DNA of 64,000 bases from the NCBI GenBank assembly GCA_963281155.1, contig CAUJLY010000004.1, forward strand, positions 2,108,001 through 2,172,000, read 5' to 3'. The DNA comes from Rhabditophanes sp. KR3021 (lineage: Eukaryota > Nematoda > Chromadorea > Rhabditida > Alloionematidae). Shown piece by piece: positions 34,601 to 47,879 of this stretch. The notes under the pieces are model-generated. The model saw only the letters and a program-made list of their open reading frames with translations. It made no database searches and was not told the DNA's origin. How positions within the stretch are numbered: position 1 is the stretch's first letter; each line of letters begins with the position of its first letter. A program made the translations under genes and the position numbers.

Positions 34601-34899
34601 AATGAATTATGACTTTGTTCCCAATTTATTGCATCTAAATCGTTGGCGGAACTTATTAATAAATGACAAAATAATGTCAAGTCAAAACAATAAAAATTTA
34701 AAAATGGTTCTTTTTTCAACATAAATATTATTATTAGTAGCAAAACACAAGATAATTGTCAACATAAACTTTTGAACGGACATATTTTTGATGGGAAAAA
34801 GTGTATGATTGGCATAAGAGAAAGAGATCGTGCCATTGTTCGTTTTTGGAAAATTAAAAATCAACAATTATTATATAGGACCGGAAATTGGTGTGAGCT
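31669..34899. other. 3.2-kb non-coding region between GPCR promoter and DM gene 3' end
   Basis: AT-rich DNA with only short random open frames. It includes the 5' flank of the GPCR gene (from 31669) and the 3' flank of the DM gene. Small AT dinucleotide tracts occur (31985-32110). No gene, RNA or transposon was recognised. Confidence 0.5.
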
Positions 34900-35923
34900 T
34901 CATCTTGACTGATGATTAATACTTTGCGTCAATAATTGCATTGAGTGGAAGTAGTGTTGCTGGTGGGGAAGAAGATTGAAGCGAGGAAAAGGTGGTTGGT
35001 TTGAATCTGGATTGATGATTGGCAAGAGACGGGAAATTAGACAGGAGGGAGGAAGGGAAATTGGAGGGAAGATACTGGAGCGGGATGATTCGGCTAGCCT
35101 GGCTGCGTTATTCAAAGCTAGCAGGGAATTTAGCATTTGCTGAGGGCTTAGAGTAGAATCTACAAAGGATCCTTGATTGCTACTTAATTGTTGTTCATTT
35201 AAAGTTGACCTTGCTCCATCTTCCTTTTTAATCTCAACGGACACTGCCTGCAATTCCTTTGCCTTTTCTTTTTTATTTACACTACTTGGAGTTGTTGTTT
35301 GTTTGATTATTGATGGTGACGTCATTAACAACGATTCTTTATTTCTAGATGATCCATGACACGGCTTGCCACCCTTTTCTTTTTTCTGCTTTCTTCTTAG
35401 TTTAATTTGATCAGCCATCAGTCTTTGTCTTTCGAAAACTACCTGACACTTGATGCATCCACATTCTCTATATGGACATAGCTTTTTATGGCCTTTTAGA
35501 CGTGCTTGAGCCCCGTGTTGCGCGCATCTTTGACAATGTGGTAATCTAAAAAGTAATTTAACAAATCACCTAATTTAAATTACCTTTCAATCGGCATTTT
35601 ATTTTCAAACGCCTTTAGACAACTAGACCCGGCAAAATCTCCATCCTCACTCGAAGAACTCTTAGACTCTTCCATTGCCATTTTACTCAACCTAGAATTC
35701 AATATTCTTCTCCTCTCAACCATCTAAAGGAAATGAATGAACTAACTAAATGACTCAAACAGTCAAATCCTACCTTACAAGCATCACATTCGCAACTAAC
35801 ATATCTACAATTGAATTTATGCTGTTTCCTGGACAAATAAATTCCATGGTTTAAACATCTCTGACAATAATACATTTTTCTATCGCCATAAAATAATTCT
35901 GGCACAATTTCTTCGATATTCAT
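34900..35923 (-). CDS. Transcription factor with two DM domains (MAB-3/DMD-3-like)
   Basis: DM-domain factors control sexual differentiation; the two-domain arrangement is known from nematode MAB-3 and DMD-3. Exons 35774-35923, 35584-35723 and 34900-35545 (introns of 50 and 38 bp) give 311 aa. DM1 (about 18-65) reads YYCQRCLNHGIYLSRKQHKF, then CRYVSCECDACK, and continues over the splice as MVERRRILNSRL. DM2 (about 98-150) reads PHCQRCAQHGAQARLKGHKK, then CPYRECGCIKCQVVFERQRLM. Each has the full interlocking CxxC, H, C, CxC, C zinc-binding set and a basic recognition tail. The rest is a Lys-rich stretch then a Ser/Pro/Leu-rich, probably disordered region. The 7.8-kb empty 5' flank would suit a developmentally regulated gene. 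Confidence 0.9.
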
Positions 35924-38900
35924 TCTTTAAACCTGAAGAGGATGGGTTTAGTTAATAATACACGAGCAGTTTATCATTTTTATTTAATTTAATTAAGCGT
36001 CAAAGGAAGGTATGTAGGTGTTTTGAATAATGTGCAAAAATAGAAGCGAACTTTGTGTCTTTCTCGCTTCTCTTTAGTAATGATGATTTATTTTAAAAAT
36101 TATACTAATTTTGCTCCTCCACACAAATTACCTTTTTTATCTTAATTGTACATATTTGTCCCCTCAAATAAATATATAATATACATGCTAATTAAGTGGG
36201 GGAATCTATTATACTAAATTTGATTAAATATTATTAGAAGATACTTCTTCAAACAAGGTCACATACCGTCAAATTAGGAAAAAGGACAAAACAAAGGGAG
36301 CTAAGGATGGTGGTTGATAAGGTTGTGGAAGAAGCATATAGGATGATCACACAAGATGGGACTTGCAAATGGGTATCTAAAGGTATAATTTGTATATGTA
36401 TTCACATACGACTTCAAAAAGATAAGGACCTAACTTGAGATGGTGATGTTATATTATTTTTATATAATAATCTACATTTAAGGACTGCTACAAATATAGA
36501 TATTGTTTTAAAAATAGAAAAGTATATCTTTTGTTGGTGCATTTTCAATCCTATCTGTGTCATGTTATTAAACTGAAATAGCACAAAAGCAAGGAAGACA
36601 AAAAATCACCGCCTTCATCTTTATTATCTTATACACATATATCTATCTATATATCCTTTGGTCCCAAACCTTTATTGAACAGTATTATCAAAAATAAATA
36701 TATATCCAATAATATAAACATTTACACAAAGTCATTAACAAATGTGTGTATATGGTGCAGTTGAAGTATTAATAGATAGATGTCTTTGGGGGACCTCCAT
36801 GATTTTATTTTAATAACTATCAATAGGAACAAGAGTGGCTATACAGGTTCTGGCATATTAAAAGAAGACCCAAATCATGGCTAACACACACCCACCCTCA
36901 ATCTTCATATGAATGACAATGTAATTGGCAAATTTAAGATTTTTTAATGCTTGGGTAATAAATAAATAATCCTTAAGTCAAATCTGTTTCTCTATCAATT
37001 TCTTGATGTAAAAAGCATACGATGGTATATATGGTTTTTAGGTTTAAGTTTATAGAATAAAGAATAATTTACTATGGAACGAAGATGATGGGTTATTTTT
37101 GTAATAGTTTTAAAAGATTGAACCAAATTTTGGGGATGTTTCTGGGTGTGCTTAGGAAACAATAGAAGTAGGGGCAATAATACTTAATGTTAGTAAAACG
37201 TTTCTTTGGAAAGCATAAATCAAAGGTTCCTTTTTGTAGTCGTGGATGATCTAATATATTTTGGCAAAGTAGATCGCGAACTTAAGACTGGAATAATGGT
37301 GGTAAGAGTGTGAACCGGGAAGAATTGTTGAAAGTGGTTGTTACGGCTATTAAGTAAACTTTTTTGAGATGCGATCCGACAAATTTATGACTTCGCCCAA
37401 AGGTTCATAAATTATGGCAACAAAAGTGTTTATAGCATTAACCGTATTAATGTATAAATTGTTTCGGCAACACTTGGATCGACAAATATTAATATAAATT
37501 CAAAAAAGCATTATCTTCTCTCAGATTAAGAAGTCTTTAAATAGAAAATGAATATCAGTAACGCTATTAAAGATGTACAAAATTAATCAACACACCCAAC
37601 TATCATCAAACTGACTATTTGTCTATTACACTTCGTTGTTGCTACATATCAATACCTCACACGACGGTTTCTACTATCTTTCATTTTGCGATTGAACCTA
37701 AAAAATGGTGAGATGATAGGCAAGCAAAGTAACAGTACTAAATCTGACATCATTACCACTTCCATCCATGTAATGCCTTAGTATCAATTTTTTAGCTAAA
37801 CTCTTTGAAATACAAATTAAATCGACACTTGATTGGTATTTAGGAAAATGAATAACAAAGAAAAGGCGATTCACACCATTCAAACCTATTAAACTTGTTG
37901 ACTTTGAAGTCAAAGAAGGAGCAGATATGGGAAGCAGGATAAAAAGAAGTTTAATTTATTCTTGCTGTAGGTTATAATATGTAAAAAATGAGAATTTAAA
38001 AATGTATGTGACTTTAAATATTTTTAGTGTTGTGCATTAGCAATTGCTTTATAAATAAGAAGTTGATAATAGTTATAAGTTGATTGTTTGGTGTGTGAAG
38101 TTATTTAATAAAAATAATATGTAGGTAGTAAGGGTTTGTGATCAAATAGTAGTACTTAGACCATTCATTATGTAATTTGTACACCGGTCCGTGAGTTCGC
38201 CCTTTTTTAATGGCAACACCTAATTTATTGCCAATCATTGACACTCAATTTGAAAAAACGCCTGAACTGCCAGCAGGATGTTTATTGGGATATTTGTGTG
38301 TGTTTAATCAAAGAGTGATCTTTTAAATTTGCAAGTTAATATGTCTTTTTTGCCAGTCTAGTAGTAAGGTCTTTTTTGTGATGGTGTCAAATGTAATAAA
38401 GTTATAACTCATCTACTACGTGTTTCAGTAAATTTGAATCGTCTCATTAAAAAAACATTTTTGAAAAGTATAACTTGCTCGGATAGAGAAGACCTCTAAC
38501 TAACATAAGATGAGGATGATATGTGAACGGGATTAATTTAATGGCAAACGGTTAAAAAATGGTATTTTGATGGTGTGTGCTTTAGCAATTATCTTTGCAC
38601 AAAAAAATTAATATGATGATAAATCAAAGACAGTTTGATGGCATAAAAAATGAAGATGGTTTGTAGTGGTACAACTGCTGTTCGGATGTTGCTGATGGAA
38701 TAAGTGAGGATGAAGACCACCCAATTTGTTTAAATGACCATTTATTGAAATGTTATCTCGGCCTAAGAGTATCTAAATACGCAAAAGACAGCAGATATTA
38801 CTTGTCAACATTAAATTTGTAACTGATTAGAGTATCACAAAATGAATAAAAATCGAGTAGTACAAAGCAATTTTTGTTGTCTTTGTTTCAATAATGAAGT

Positions 38901-41900
38901 GTTCTTTGTTGGAGTTTGAATTTAGAAAAAATAGAGGACCCCACATATTGTTTTTTGAATTGTCAATCAAATAGGGTATACTATATCAATGCCTTATTCC
39001 TTTCATGAGCGAAACATAAACAAGCAAACGTTAACAGATCATAAAGATTATGCAAGGGTGCAACTTTATTAGAGAGAGAGATGAATTTGTCAACTGAGTT
39101 GTTCACGTGTTGATGATGTGCTTTCACGTTATTTTATGATTAGTTTGAAGCGATATTGTTTCATTTGATGTTTCCAGAATAAGATATGACACTTTTGGAT
39201 AAGGTAAGCATTGTTTTTGTGTCTAATTGACCTGGATCGGAATGATTTCTTTCATTTAAACATCTATTTATTATCGGTTGCACTTGATCTATAGTAAATA
39301 ATACTGTTGCAAATGATTATTTAAATTAAAAAAATAACTTATGTTATTTCAAAAAATCACCATGAAACACGATATTCAAAAGTCTACGTGTTTACAGCCA
39401 AATAAATAACTGCATATTTATATTCAAATTAATTATCAACATTGCAAAACCAAAATCAGTTTAAAGAAGTTTATTTAACTTATATTCAGGCATTAAAGTT
39501 ATATATTAGAGTTTGTAATGATAAGAATGATGTAAATCTGAAAATTACATTTACATCTGGAGGTATATAGATCAAATATGATCCGTTTAGAATCCCGATT
39601 AAAAGAGCAGTGGTCGGTGAAGGACCCAATAAAAATAGCAGGAGAGCGTATTGCAAATGAAATATGCTCCAGTGGATCCCCTCGATGAATTTTCTGCAAA
39701 TGAAAGTATTTAAAAGAAAATCTCTTTTTATTGCCTGAAATTTGAATTTATCAACTACCAAGCATTCAAGTTCATTTAATATTTAAATTAATACTTTCCA
39801 AACAAAATTACAAAGAAATTATCTATTTATAACCATCCATATTTGCCTATAAAACCAACCCTACCAACAAGTTTAATTGTTTAACCAAATAATATGTTTA
39901 ATTAAAACTTAAACCAGTGGGTTAATCAAGTTGAATAATTTATTCGGACAATGTTTATTTAAAGACAAAATTGATAAGATAAATTGTGTGTTGAATATTT
40001 GATTATAATTCAGTTAGTGGTGAGGTGATAAGAGAACTTGTCCACTTCTTTAATTTTTTGAGTTCAGTTAATTATGAACTTAAATCTTAAATGGTCATAA
40101 TCGGAACCACCCGCTACAGCTGACACTTTCATGTTTATCAATTCCAGGCCATATTAAATTCAATTTAAAACCTTAATGCCTTGTATAATTGTATTAAATT
40201 TTTATGATATAGTAGCCATTATATTTATTTATGAATATTATGATATACCAACAAACACTAAACTTTTCTTAACCTTATTTATCTATATCAGACTTAACTT
40301 TCTTCTTACAAGTATCATTGAAATTGATACTTACTGTGGAAAACGTCAATCTTGATCTTCATTTAATCCTTTTCATCTTCAACTTTGTGTAGACCTATTG
40401 TTTTGGGGTTACCGCTATTGTCTTTCAATGGATGCCAAAGTGTCTTTAACCTTTTTTGTGATTTAAGCTCAATTACAAACATACGGGTAACTTTACTTTC
40501 ATAAGATGATTCTTTTTTCTTGCTTAAATTGCCATTTCCATCTGTCAATACAATATTACTTTTTATGGGTACTTTCTCTGAGGTTGTATTGTACATATTC
40601 CACGAATTGTATAATTATTGTGTAAGTGTCAGCTTTCAAAAGCTATTTTGGATGATGTACACGGTTACTCACTTATTATGGTAAAAAGTTCTTATTGTCT
40701 TTAACATATTGTCTAAAAAATAAGAGACTAGTTCTTAATAAATTATAAACTTTGAAGGATATAACTTTTTCACTTCACCAGTTGTTCAAAGAGAACACAT
40801 GAAGAAGTGAGTTATCACAATTTATTATATTTGTCATAATTGTAAAATTAGAAACAATAATAAAAATTTACTAGGTCCTCTATTTTAATTAGTGAGTAGT
40901 ATGTGGTGGCGTGCTAACTATAATTCTTATTATTCTTGTCTTGACCACTACAAGACAAAACCAATTTTACAAGTGTCCGTTGGCCTCTTAAACATCCATT
41001 TAAAGAGGACCACTTGTTCACGCAAAAAAGTTATCAAAATACCAATTACAACTTTTCCATCCACCCCACAATCATTTTTATTCTGATAGCAAATTATATT
41101 ATTATCATTAAAATTGTTTGTCGTAGACTAATTTCGACTTTTGCTATTTGTTAACATATACCCTTGAAATAACCTTTTTACACTCTCATTATCTTTCAAT
41201 ACAATCACTTTATGCTTAATTTAAATAATTACTTCGTTCACATTACTCTACCAAAATTATGAAGCGTAAAAAAATTAACTTTGTCGTTCTTTGTTTGGAG
41301 TTAGTTGAGTGGGGGATACATTTTTAAAAAGCTTTCCCAAACAGTTATTTGTCTCAAAAAAGAAGTAGAAAAATGTAATGTGCTACAACTAAATGATTTA
41401 CTTATAACAAATTTATCTGGATTTTGAGATATTAATTCGTCAAATTAATGGTCCCATAAGATTGAATTTAGCGGATTAAAATTTGGTTATTAATAAAGAA
41501 GGGTGTAAGCTATAGCACTTTTCATTGACTCTTGAGAAATAATCCTTTATAGTGGTTGTAAGATTTATCCCTTTTTGTCAATCACCTTCAGAGTGTTTGC
41601 ATGTTAATTGCGTAATTTGCACACTTCAAAATTGATTCCTCACCTGGCGTCATATTCTCACAGTCAACGGCCTCCATTTTATTAATACCTAATACGTTTT
41701 TTATTTAATTTAAACCGTTCCCAATTACATCCAGCAAGGTCCTTTGTTATTAAATGTGTTGACACCTGATTAGCAGTTTGTTGTCAAAAAGGATATACAT
41801 ATGTATTAGATATTTACTTACTAATTCTTAAACTAATAAATGTATCTATTTATGATCGCATTGCTTCCGCAATTATCACCATCTTAGTATATATTTCAAG

Positions 41901-43709
41901 ATCCTGTATAAGTCGTATGTATTAAGTCTGTTTATATATGTGCCTAAGCGATTATTATGATTAGATGTTGATAAGAACAGTTAATTTATTACATTTTTAA
42001 CCCATTTCTTACTTGCAATAAAAAACTTTTGGGCAAAGTGTGGCATTAATTAATTAATCATCAAATGCCTAAACTATAAAACATTCTGTGATTGATGATA
42101 CCTTATATTATGAATAAAGATCTTCGTTTTATTATAAAAACCTTCCTACAATTAACCATTAAAATTGCAATGTCATAATTATATAGCAAAATGTAATTTG
42201 TAAAAAAGTGTTTCATTAACCTTTTTAACGTAAATATCAAAGAACTTATATTGTGTAAGTATTTGTAAATATATCGCATCAATTATTCTCCGTGGCGATT
42301 GCATGTTGATCGTTTACAAATATTTAATTAATTACATATAATATACCCCATCCACTTAATTGTATCATTTTTTGGTTGTTGAATAAAATCAATTTGTTTA
42401 AGGAAATGTCGTTGGCATGATATACAAATTTGATTGCTTAATTTCTATTATTAGTATTTTGCGGATATGTCATCTGCATGTTTGTTCTCCTATTCATTTT
42501 TTAACTTAATTTTTGTTGCTCTTATAATATTAAAAAATAAATGCGCAAAGAAAGTTATCCTTCTTTTTGTTTATTCGCTATCGCTTCCCTAATTGGTACC
42601 CATTTCCCAGAATGCATAGTTTAAAACTTTAAAATCATATCAACGGACTAAATATGTATACACAAGTTCATCCCACAATTCATCATAAATATATTAACTG
42701 AGTAGTATGTAGATGTAGTAATTATATTGTTATCAAATGTAAACATTCATTCCATTACCAATCTCATCGGCTAATTCCATGTAAATCTATTATATAATAA
42801 CAAGATGTATTGTATACAATATATATTTATCAAAAGGAGTCAAAAAGTTTTATCTGTTTATTTATTTTAAATACTTCAATCTCATTTGCAAAACTTTTTA
42901 ACGCAACTTTACGTATTCTACAAAAGAATACATAAAATAATGTCTAAATTCTTTTTACTCCCTTTAAATTGAATGAAACTCTTTTTATTAGTAATTGTGC
43001 ATAGTTCTCTTACCTTAAACAATTGCCGCCCAAGTAAAACCATTTGAATGATCAGGAACGGCACCTATCTTCCTCACATAAAAACAAGAGACAATTGTTA
43101 GGGATCGTTTAAGAGCTTTGATTTTATATTTACAATTAATCTCCTTCTACCTACCGACAAAAAAAGACTCATCCAAATTGTATCCTTAAACAGATGCTTT
43201 TAATTTGTTTCGTTTTGGGCAATTAAATTTTCTTTAACAGGTAGTATACTGAGTATGCGGTACTTATTTGATTTATCCTAATATGGAAGATCTTTCAATT
43301 TTAAAATATACTTTCTCATTTAAAATAAACATAAATTAAAACTAAATTTTTAAATCTCCGCCTTCAGGGACCCTCTACTTCTGCAGAACTTTTTGATGAG
43401 TACATTGTTTATTATGTCCATCAACATATATATATTTTGTATAAATATGTTTAACAAGGATAAAAATGTGTCATCTGTCTTTCACTTTTTGATAGCATTA
43501 TAAAAAAGAAAATCTTTGTGATACTATTATATTATATCTTTTTAAAAAGATTCAGATGTACTATTTTGAGTTAATCGTTGTCGTATTTCTTTTTGATGCT
43601 TTTATATGTCTATTTATTCCTTGAGGCTTAACAACAACTTTTTATAGGCTAGCGGTTTTGATGCAAATTTGAAGTGATTTAAAAAATTATATAAATAAAT
43701 TTGCTTGAA
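35924..43709. other. 7.8-kb non-coding region upstream of the DM gene
   Basis: Mostly AT-rich DNA between the divergently placed DM gene (minus) and FAM151-like gene (plus), so both 5' regions open into it. Weak coding-like spots are 39486-39693 (minus; a TTTGCAG acceptor then KIHRGDPLEHISFAIRS) and 40363-40596 (minus; MYNTTSEKVPIKSNIVLTDG, 77 aa). Neither has a supported partner exon or family, so I do not call them genes. A short GA repeat occurs near 39070. No tRNA or clear transposon was found. Confidence 0.5.
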
Positions 43710-45575
43710 ATGATTCTAATCTGGTCTTTATTTGTATTTTTTATAGCGGTAAAAACAGGTACGTTAGATTAATTAAAACAATCCTTTATAATTACACTAA
43801 AACAATAGGTAGTAATTTGATACTTAACCACACACAATTACCTAATATCCTTTTAATTATAAAGTAAATTTAAGTTCATGACCTCATTGTTGTTAAGTAA
43901 TCATATTGGTAATAATATCAAATTTCAGTTGCTCCCTTTAATGAAGCTTCTATCGCCAATTGGATTCAAGAAGTTCACCAAAATAATGGTAAGTGATATG
44001 AGGAGTCTAGTTACATGTTTAATATTTGTTTTGACCAGGCGATTTAATTGATCCTTCCAAACTAGCAGAAGGGGAAGTTTTATTGTTTAAGACAAGAAAA
44101 TTTAGACATCGAGCCGTTCCAATCATGCGAAATACCTCATTTCCTGACCACACCAAATTTAATGATGCCCTAACATTCAAGGAATGGCTAAGGCAAATGT
44201 CTTTACTTGGGAAAGGTAATGGATATATAATTTATAATGCCTATAATTTAAAATTGCAGCCTTAAAAGTAACCTTCCGAGCAACAGAAGTTGTAAAACCG
44301 GTCCTTCAACATCTATATGCATCTCACCATCTTATCAAATCACCCATCATTCTACATGCCAATGTCTTTAGATCAAGAAGAAGTATCGAGGTATAATTAA
44401 ACGTTTAATTGCAAAACAATAAATCTGTTTTTTAGAAGCCTGTTGACAGTTTCGTTCTGATAGAAAATGCACATAAATTCCTACCAAATGCAGCAGTCTC
44501 CTTAGGCTGGACGGAAGAAGAAACAGATGACAATGACTTGAAGACAAATCCTCTAGACTGGATGCATACTTTCAAAATCTTGACTTATATTAATTCAATT
44601 AACAATCAACCTATTATTTTGACGATGCGATTAAAGAATGCCGTTGCTTCCTATGATCAACTCTCATTTTTGTTAGGGCAAAAAAGACCTTTTTATGTTG
44701 TTATTTATGGTAAAGGCGATGATGAAATTGTCGCTAGTGAGGGTTTGAAAATGCTATTGGCTTTTGCTAGGAAAAAAGGTCAAGTTCTGTTTGATTTGAG
44801 TGTTGAACAGAAGAAAGAGTTGAATTCTATTGGAGCTAGTGATGTTGATGCTGCTGTGGATAAAAGACAATGGAGAGTTGTGGATCAGCCTTCTGCTTAT
44901 GGACTTGATTCGCAAGTGGTTACTTCGGACGCTGGAATAGCTTTTATTGGCGATACGGAAAGTTATGTTTTGTCGAATAGATCTTCTGGAGACGTAGATT
45001 CAGAGAAACAGGTTATATCCGGTAGAATTCATTTCTTGCCTAAGAAATATACCAGCTCTAGTTATGATGATTCTGGAATGGAAATTATTTTATTGGATGG
45101 TTCAGGAGACAATGCGCCTATTATGAGAAGTTTATCTGACTCGAGTAAAATGCGTTCATCTGTCACCATCTTTATTGGAACAGATGGTGAAATATCAATT
45201 TCTAATTCGCCCAAAAGCAAAAAGATGTATGATGGCAGTACAGTTGGTAAAGTTCCGAAGGTCAAATGCTACGGATTTGAAATAATGGACAAAGGATGGA
45301 GAGTTGATTTAAAGGTGTGGACAGAACATTGTTTACTGGGCCAACAACATCACAACCGCAAGCATTCAACTTCAAATTACGAAACAATCCTTCAATTAGA
45401 AACTCCAACAACGAGATCCCGAAGATTAAGAAGCATAGCCATTGGAAAAAAAGGCAATGAAGAGATGGATTTTATCCTGGAAAAAGTTTCCTACAATAGT
45501 TCATCTAAATTAGTCTCAACTTCAATGTACGTGTTCGCAATTATTCTAATAATCAGCAAAATATTCCTATTCTAA
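43710..45575 (+). CDS. FAM151/menorin-family protein (DUF2181), secreted and probably GPI-anchored
   Basis: Menorin, the C. elegans FAM151 member, acts from skin to pattern sensory dendrites. Exons 43710-43758, 43929-43988, 44039-44215, 44260-44390 and 44436-45575 join in phase; the product is 518 aa. It opens with a signal peptide ([18 protein letters not shown]). DUF2181 landmarks are in order: [56 protein letters not shown] and [10 protein letters not shown]. The C-terminus is a hydrophobic segment ([16 protein letters not shown]) after a small-residue stretch, as in GPI-anchor signals. Several acidic and His residues expected in the fold's pocket seem replaced (EGEV for EADV type, MRNT for MAHP type, VTFR for LDFK type), so a catalytic role is doubtful. 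An AATAAA at 45715-45720 is the likely poly(A) signal. Confidence 0.82.
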
Positions 45576-46463
45576 ATAATCTCCAATCTCATTTCCAACC
45601 GTTGCTTAGCTTGTTAAATATAATCTATTTTTTGATCACTATTATCTAAAAACCAGCTTTATACTTCCAATTCTTTTGTACATTTATAATTCAACCAGAC
45701 ATATATATTATTTTAATAAAAAGATTTGCCTTTGAATGGAGTTAATTATAGGGTTGGTGGATTAACTTTTTCACACATTAGTGGATGTAATGTGTGTTTA
45801 AAGTTTTTGCTTTGTTGTTATTATTAATTGAAATTGATATTGTGAATGGAAATGCTGTGAGTAAGTATTTATTTTAATAGTTTCAGAAATTCAAGCAATT
45901 GTTGTTTTTATAGAAGACATGATTTTACATAAGTATTTATATATTGTTTAATTCGCACAATCAGAATTTAAGTATCAAGAGAGTTCAATTGAGGCAAGAT
46001 ATTTTTCAGCAATAAAATTTGATATCGTCTCTTTTAATAACATATAAAATTCTTGAAAAATGTATTGCCTAGTTGAGTAATTTGAAAATGCTTGTTTGAT
46101 AAGTCATCAAAATGTTCCCTAATTGTTCAAAAAAGAAAATTTCTCAAGTCCTAAATAATCACTGTATGAGATTGAAAAAATTTATCAAATAAACATGAAA
46201 TTATGTTTTTCCTTTTACACATTACGCGATAATCATATGCATGATGTTTCAAAAAAACTCAATTCTCTTGTTAGGAATGTATCATTATTAACGTACCCAA
46301 ATGATTGAAAAGTGGGTAAAGTTACTAGAATGCCAATCATGTAAAAATGCTTACTTGTCATCTAAAAATAATAATATCGATCATTTGCTTTATTGTATAT
46401 TTTCTTAATCCGTTATATTTGATATTTCGTTTTCTTTTCACATACGTTAGTGAAGCAATTGTC
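45576..46463. other. Spacer between FAM151-like gene and F-box-like pseudogene
   Basis: Contains the 3' region of the FAM151-like gene with its poly(A) signal. Otherwise AT-rich, with no supported gene. Confidence 0.45.
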
Positions 46464-47286
46464 ATGCACATTAATAATAATTATGCATTTATTTTAAGAC
46501 TCTCTATCAAGAAAGAAATGGGAACTGCTTTGAAGCTAAATATGAAGATTGTTTTAAATCTTCTATACCTTTTTGAGAAGTGTGTCAAAAGGTATGACAC
46601 CATGCTTGCTTTGAGATTAACATGCCGTAACTTGTTTGGAAAGGAGCTTAACAGTTTTGGTGATAAGTATTCACATACAAATTTTCGTATAGATGATGAA
46701 ATTTTTATATTGATGTGTAAATTGGAATCCAAAAATGCCAAATTTTTAACCTTCGCGATACATCTTTCTGTAATATGTATGACTCTACTTTGTTTCCTAG
46801 TCCAGAGGAGTATGACCTCGAGATAGAACTATTTTTTAAGATTATGTACTACACTTTGACTGAAAGTAAAGTAACAAGTCTCAATTTAAAACAAATTTAC
46901 TATTCGCGCTCTCTAATAGAAGACGACAATGAAAAAACACTGAGAATGTTTTCAAGAGTTTTACTTTCTGGACCAAATACACTGTCATGTTTAAATGCCA
47001 CTATAAAAAAGAATATGAATCTCTCTTTCGCTAAAAAATTTCCCAAAAGTTTCCAAATTTAAAAACAATTGGAATACGACGGCATGAAAACGAGAACCAT
47101 AAATACTTTACAGAATTCAAAGATCTTGAAATGTTGATAGTTTCTGAATTTGAAAATAAATTGATTATTCCAGAAACTGTAAGAGTTGTAATTCACAAGT
47201 ATCCCAAAAATAAGATACTTCGAGTGTTGTTTTCATTAATCAGGCAAATGATAAAGAAATTACTTTTAAAAATCAACTTCTTCTAA
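46464..47286 (+). pseudogene. F-box-like gene with at least two frameshifts
   Basis: Three successive frames make one plausible protein. The first (from the ATG at 46464) includes MKIVLNLLYLFEKCVKRYDT followed by LALRLTCRNLFGKEL, which has the look of a diverged F-box. The frame changes at the T5 run near 46744-46748 and goes on as RDTSFCNMYDSTLFPSPEEY to LLSGPNTLSCLNATIKKNM. It changes again near 47034-47055 and ends as FPNLKTIGIRRHENENHKYF and LIIPETVRVVIHKYP, stop at 47284-47286. The tail resembles the Leu-rich C-terminal halves of nematode F-box families. Both shifts fall at homopolymers, so indel errors are an alternative to real decay. Confidence 0.55.
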
Positions 47287-47879
47287 GAAGGGAATACTTT
47301 GAAATAATAATTTATTCCAAACAATAGCTGATTTTGAACTATACAAAATCGTGAGTTCCTTTGTCGATTTATGTTGCATTGATTAGACATCTCGTTGTAA
47401 TAATATTTGATTACAATTTAAATAATTAGTGTCTTATCAATCTTTCAATAAATTTTCTTTTAATCTTATTTTGTATTATTTATAAAATAGCCTTATGAAA
47501 ACATATGAATTTTTCAACATGATTCCAATATTTAGTAATTATGATATTTTCAAATGACAATTTAAGAAAATCGAATTTACTCGCTTGGAATTTATTGCTA
47601 ACGACTTACCAAAACAAATAACGTAGTATGAAATGGATGGTTGATGCATTATTTATCCGTTGCACAACTTCAATTAAAAAATAAACGTTTACATTGGAAT
47701 ATGTAAGAACATTCTCGGGACCGTGCTTTTTATCCACTTAAACAAAATTGTTTTATAAATGAGATAGATAAAATTACACCCAAACAAAAGTATTTTAATC
47801 AATTTATTAATTATATAAAGAATCTTTACCAAAATACATTAAAACTATATTTATATGATAACAATAAAATGCCATAAAT
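47287..47879. other. Spacer downstream of F-box-like region and ATF6 3' end
   Basis: No gene seen. TTTATT at 47803-47808 (AATAAA on the minus strand) is the likely poly(A) signal for the ATF6-like gene. Confidence 0.5.

Noticed and set aside
39486..40596. A possible two-exon minus-strand gene
   Set aside because: A good acceptor and a 77-aa frame exist, but no phase-consistent join or recognisable protein could be made.
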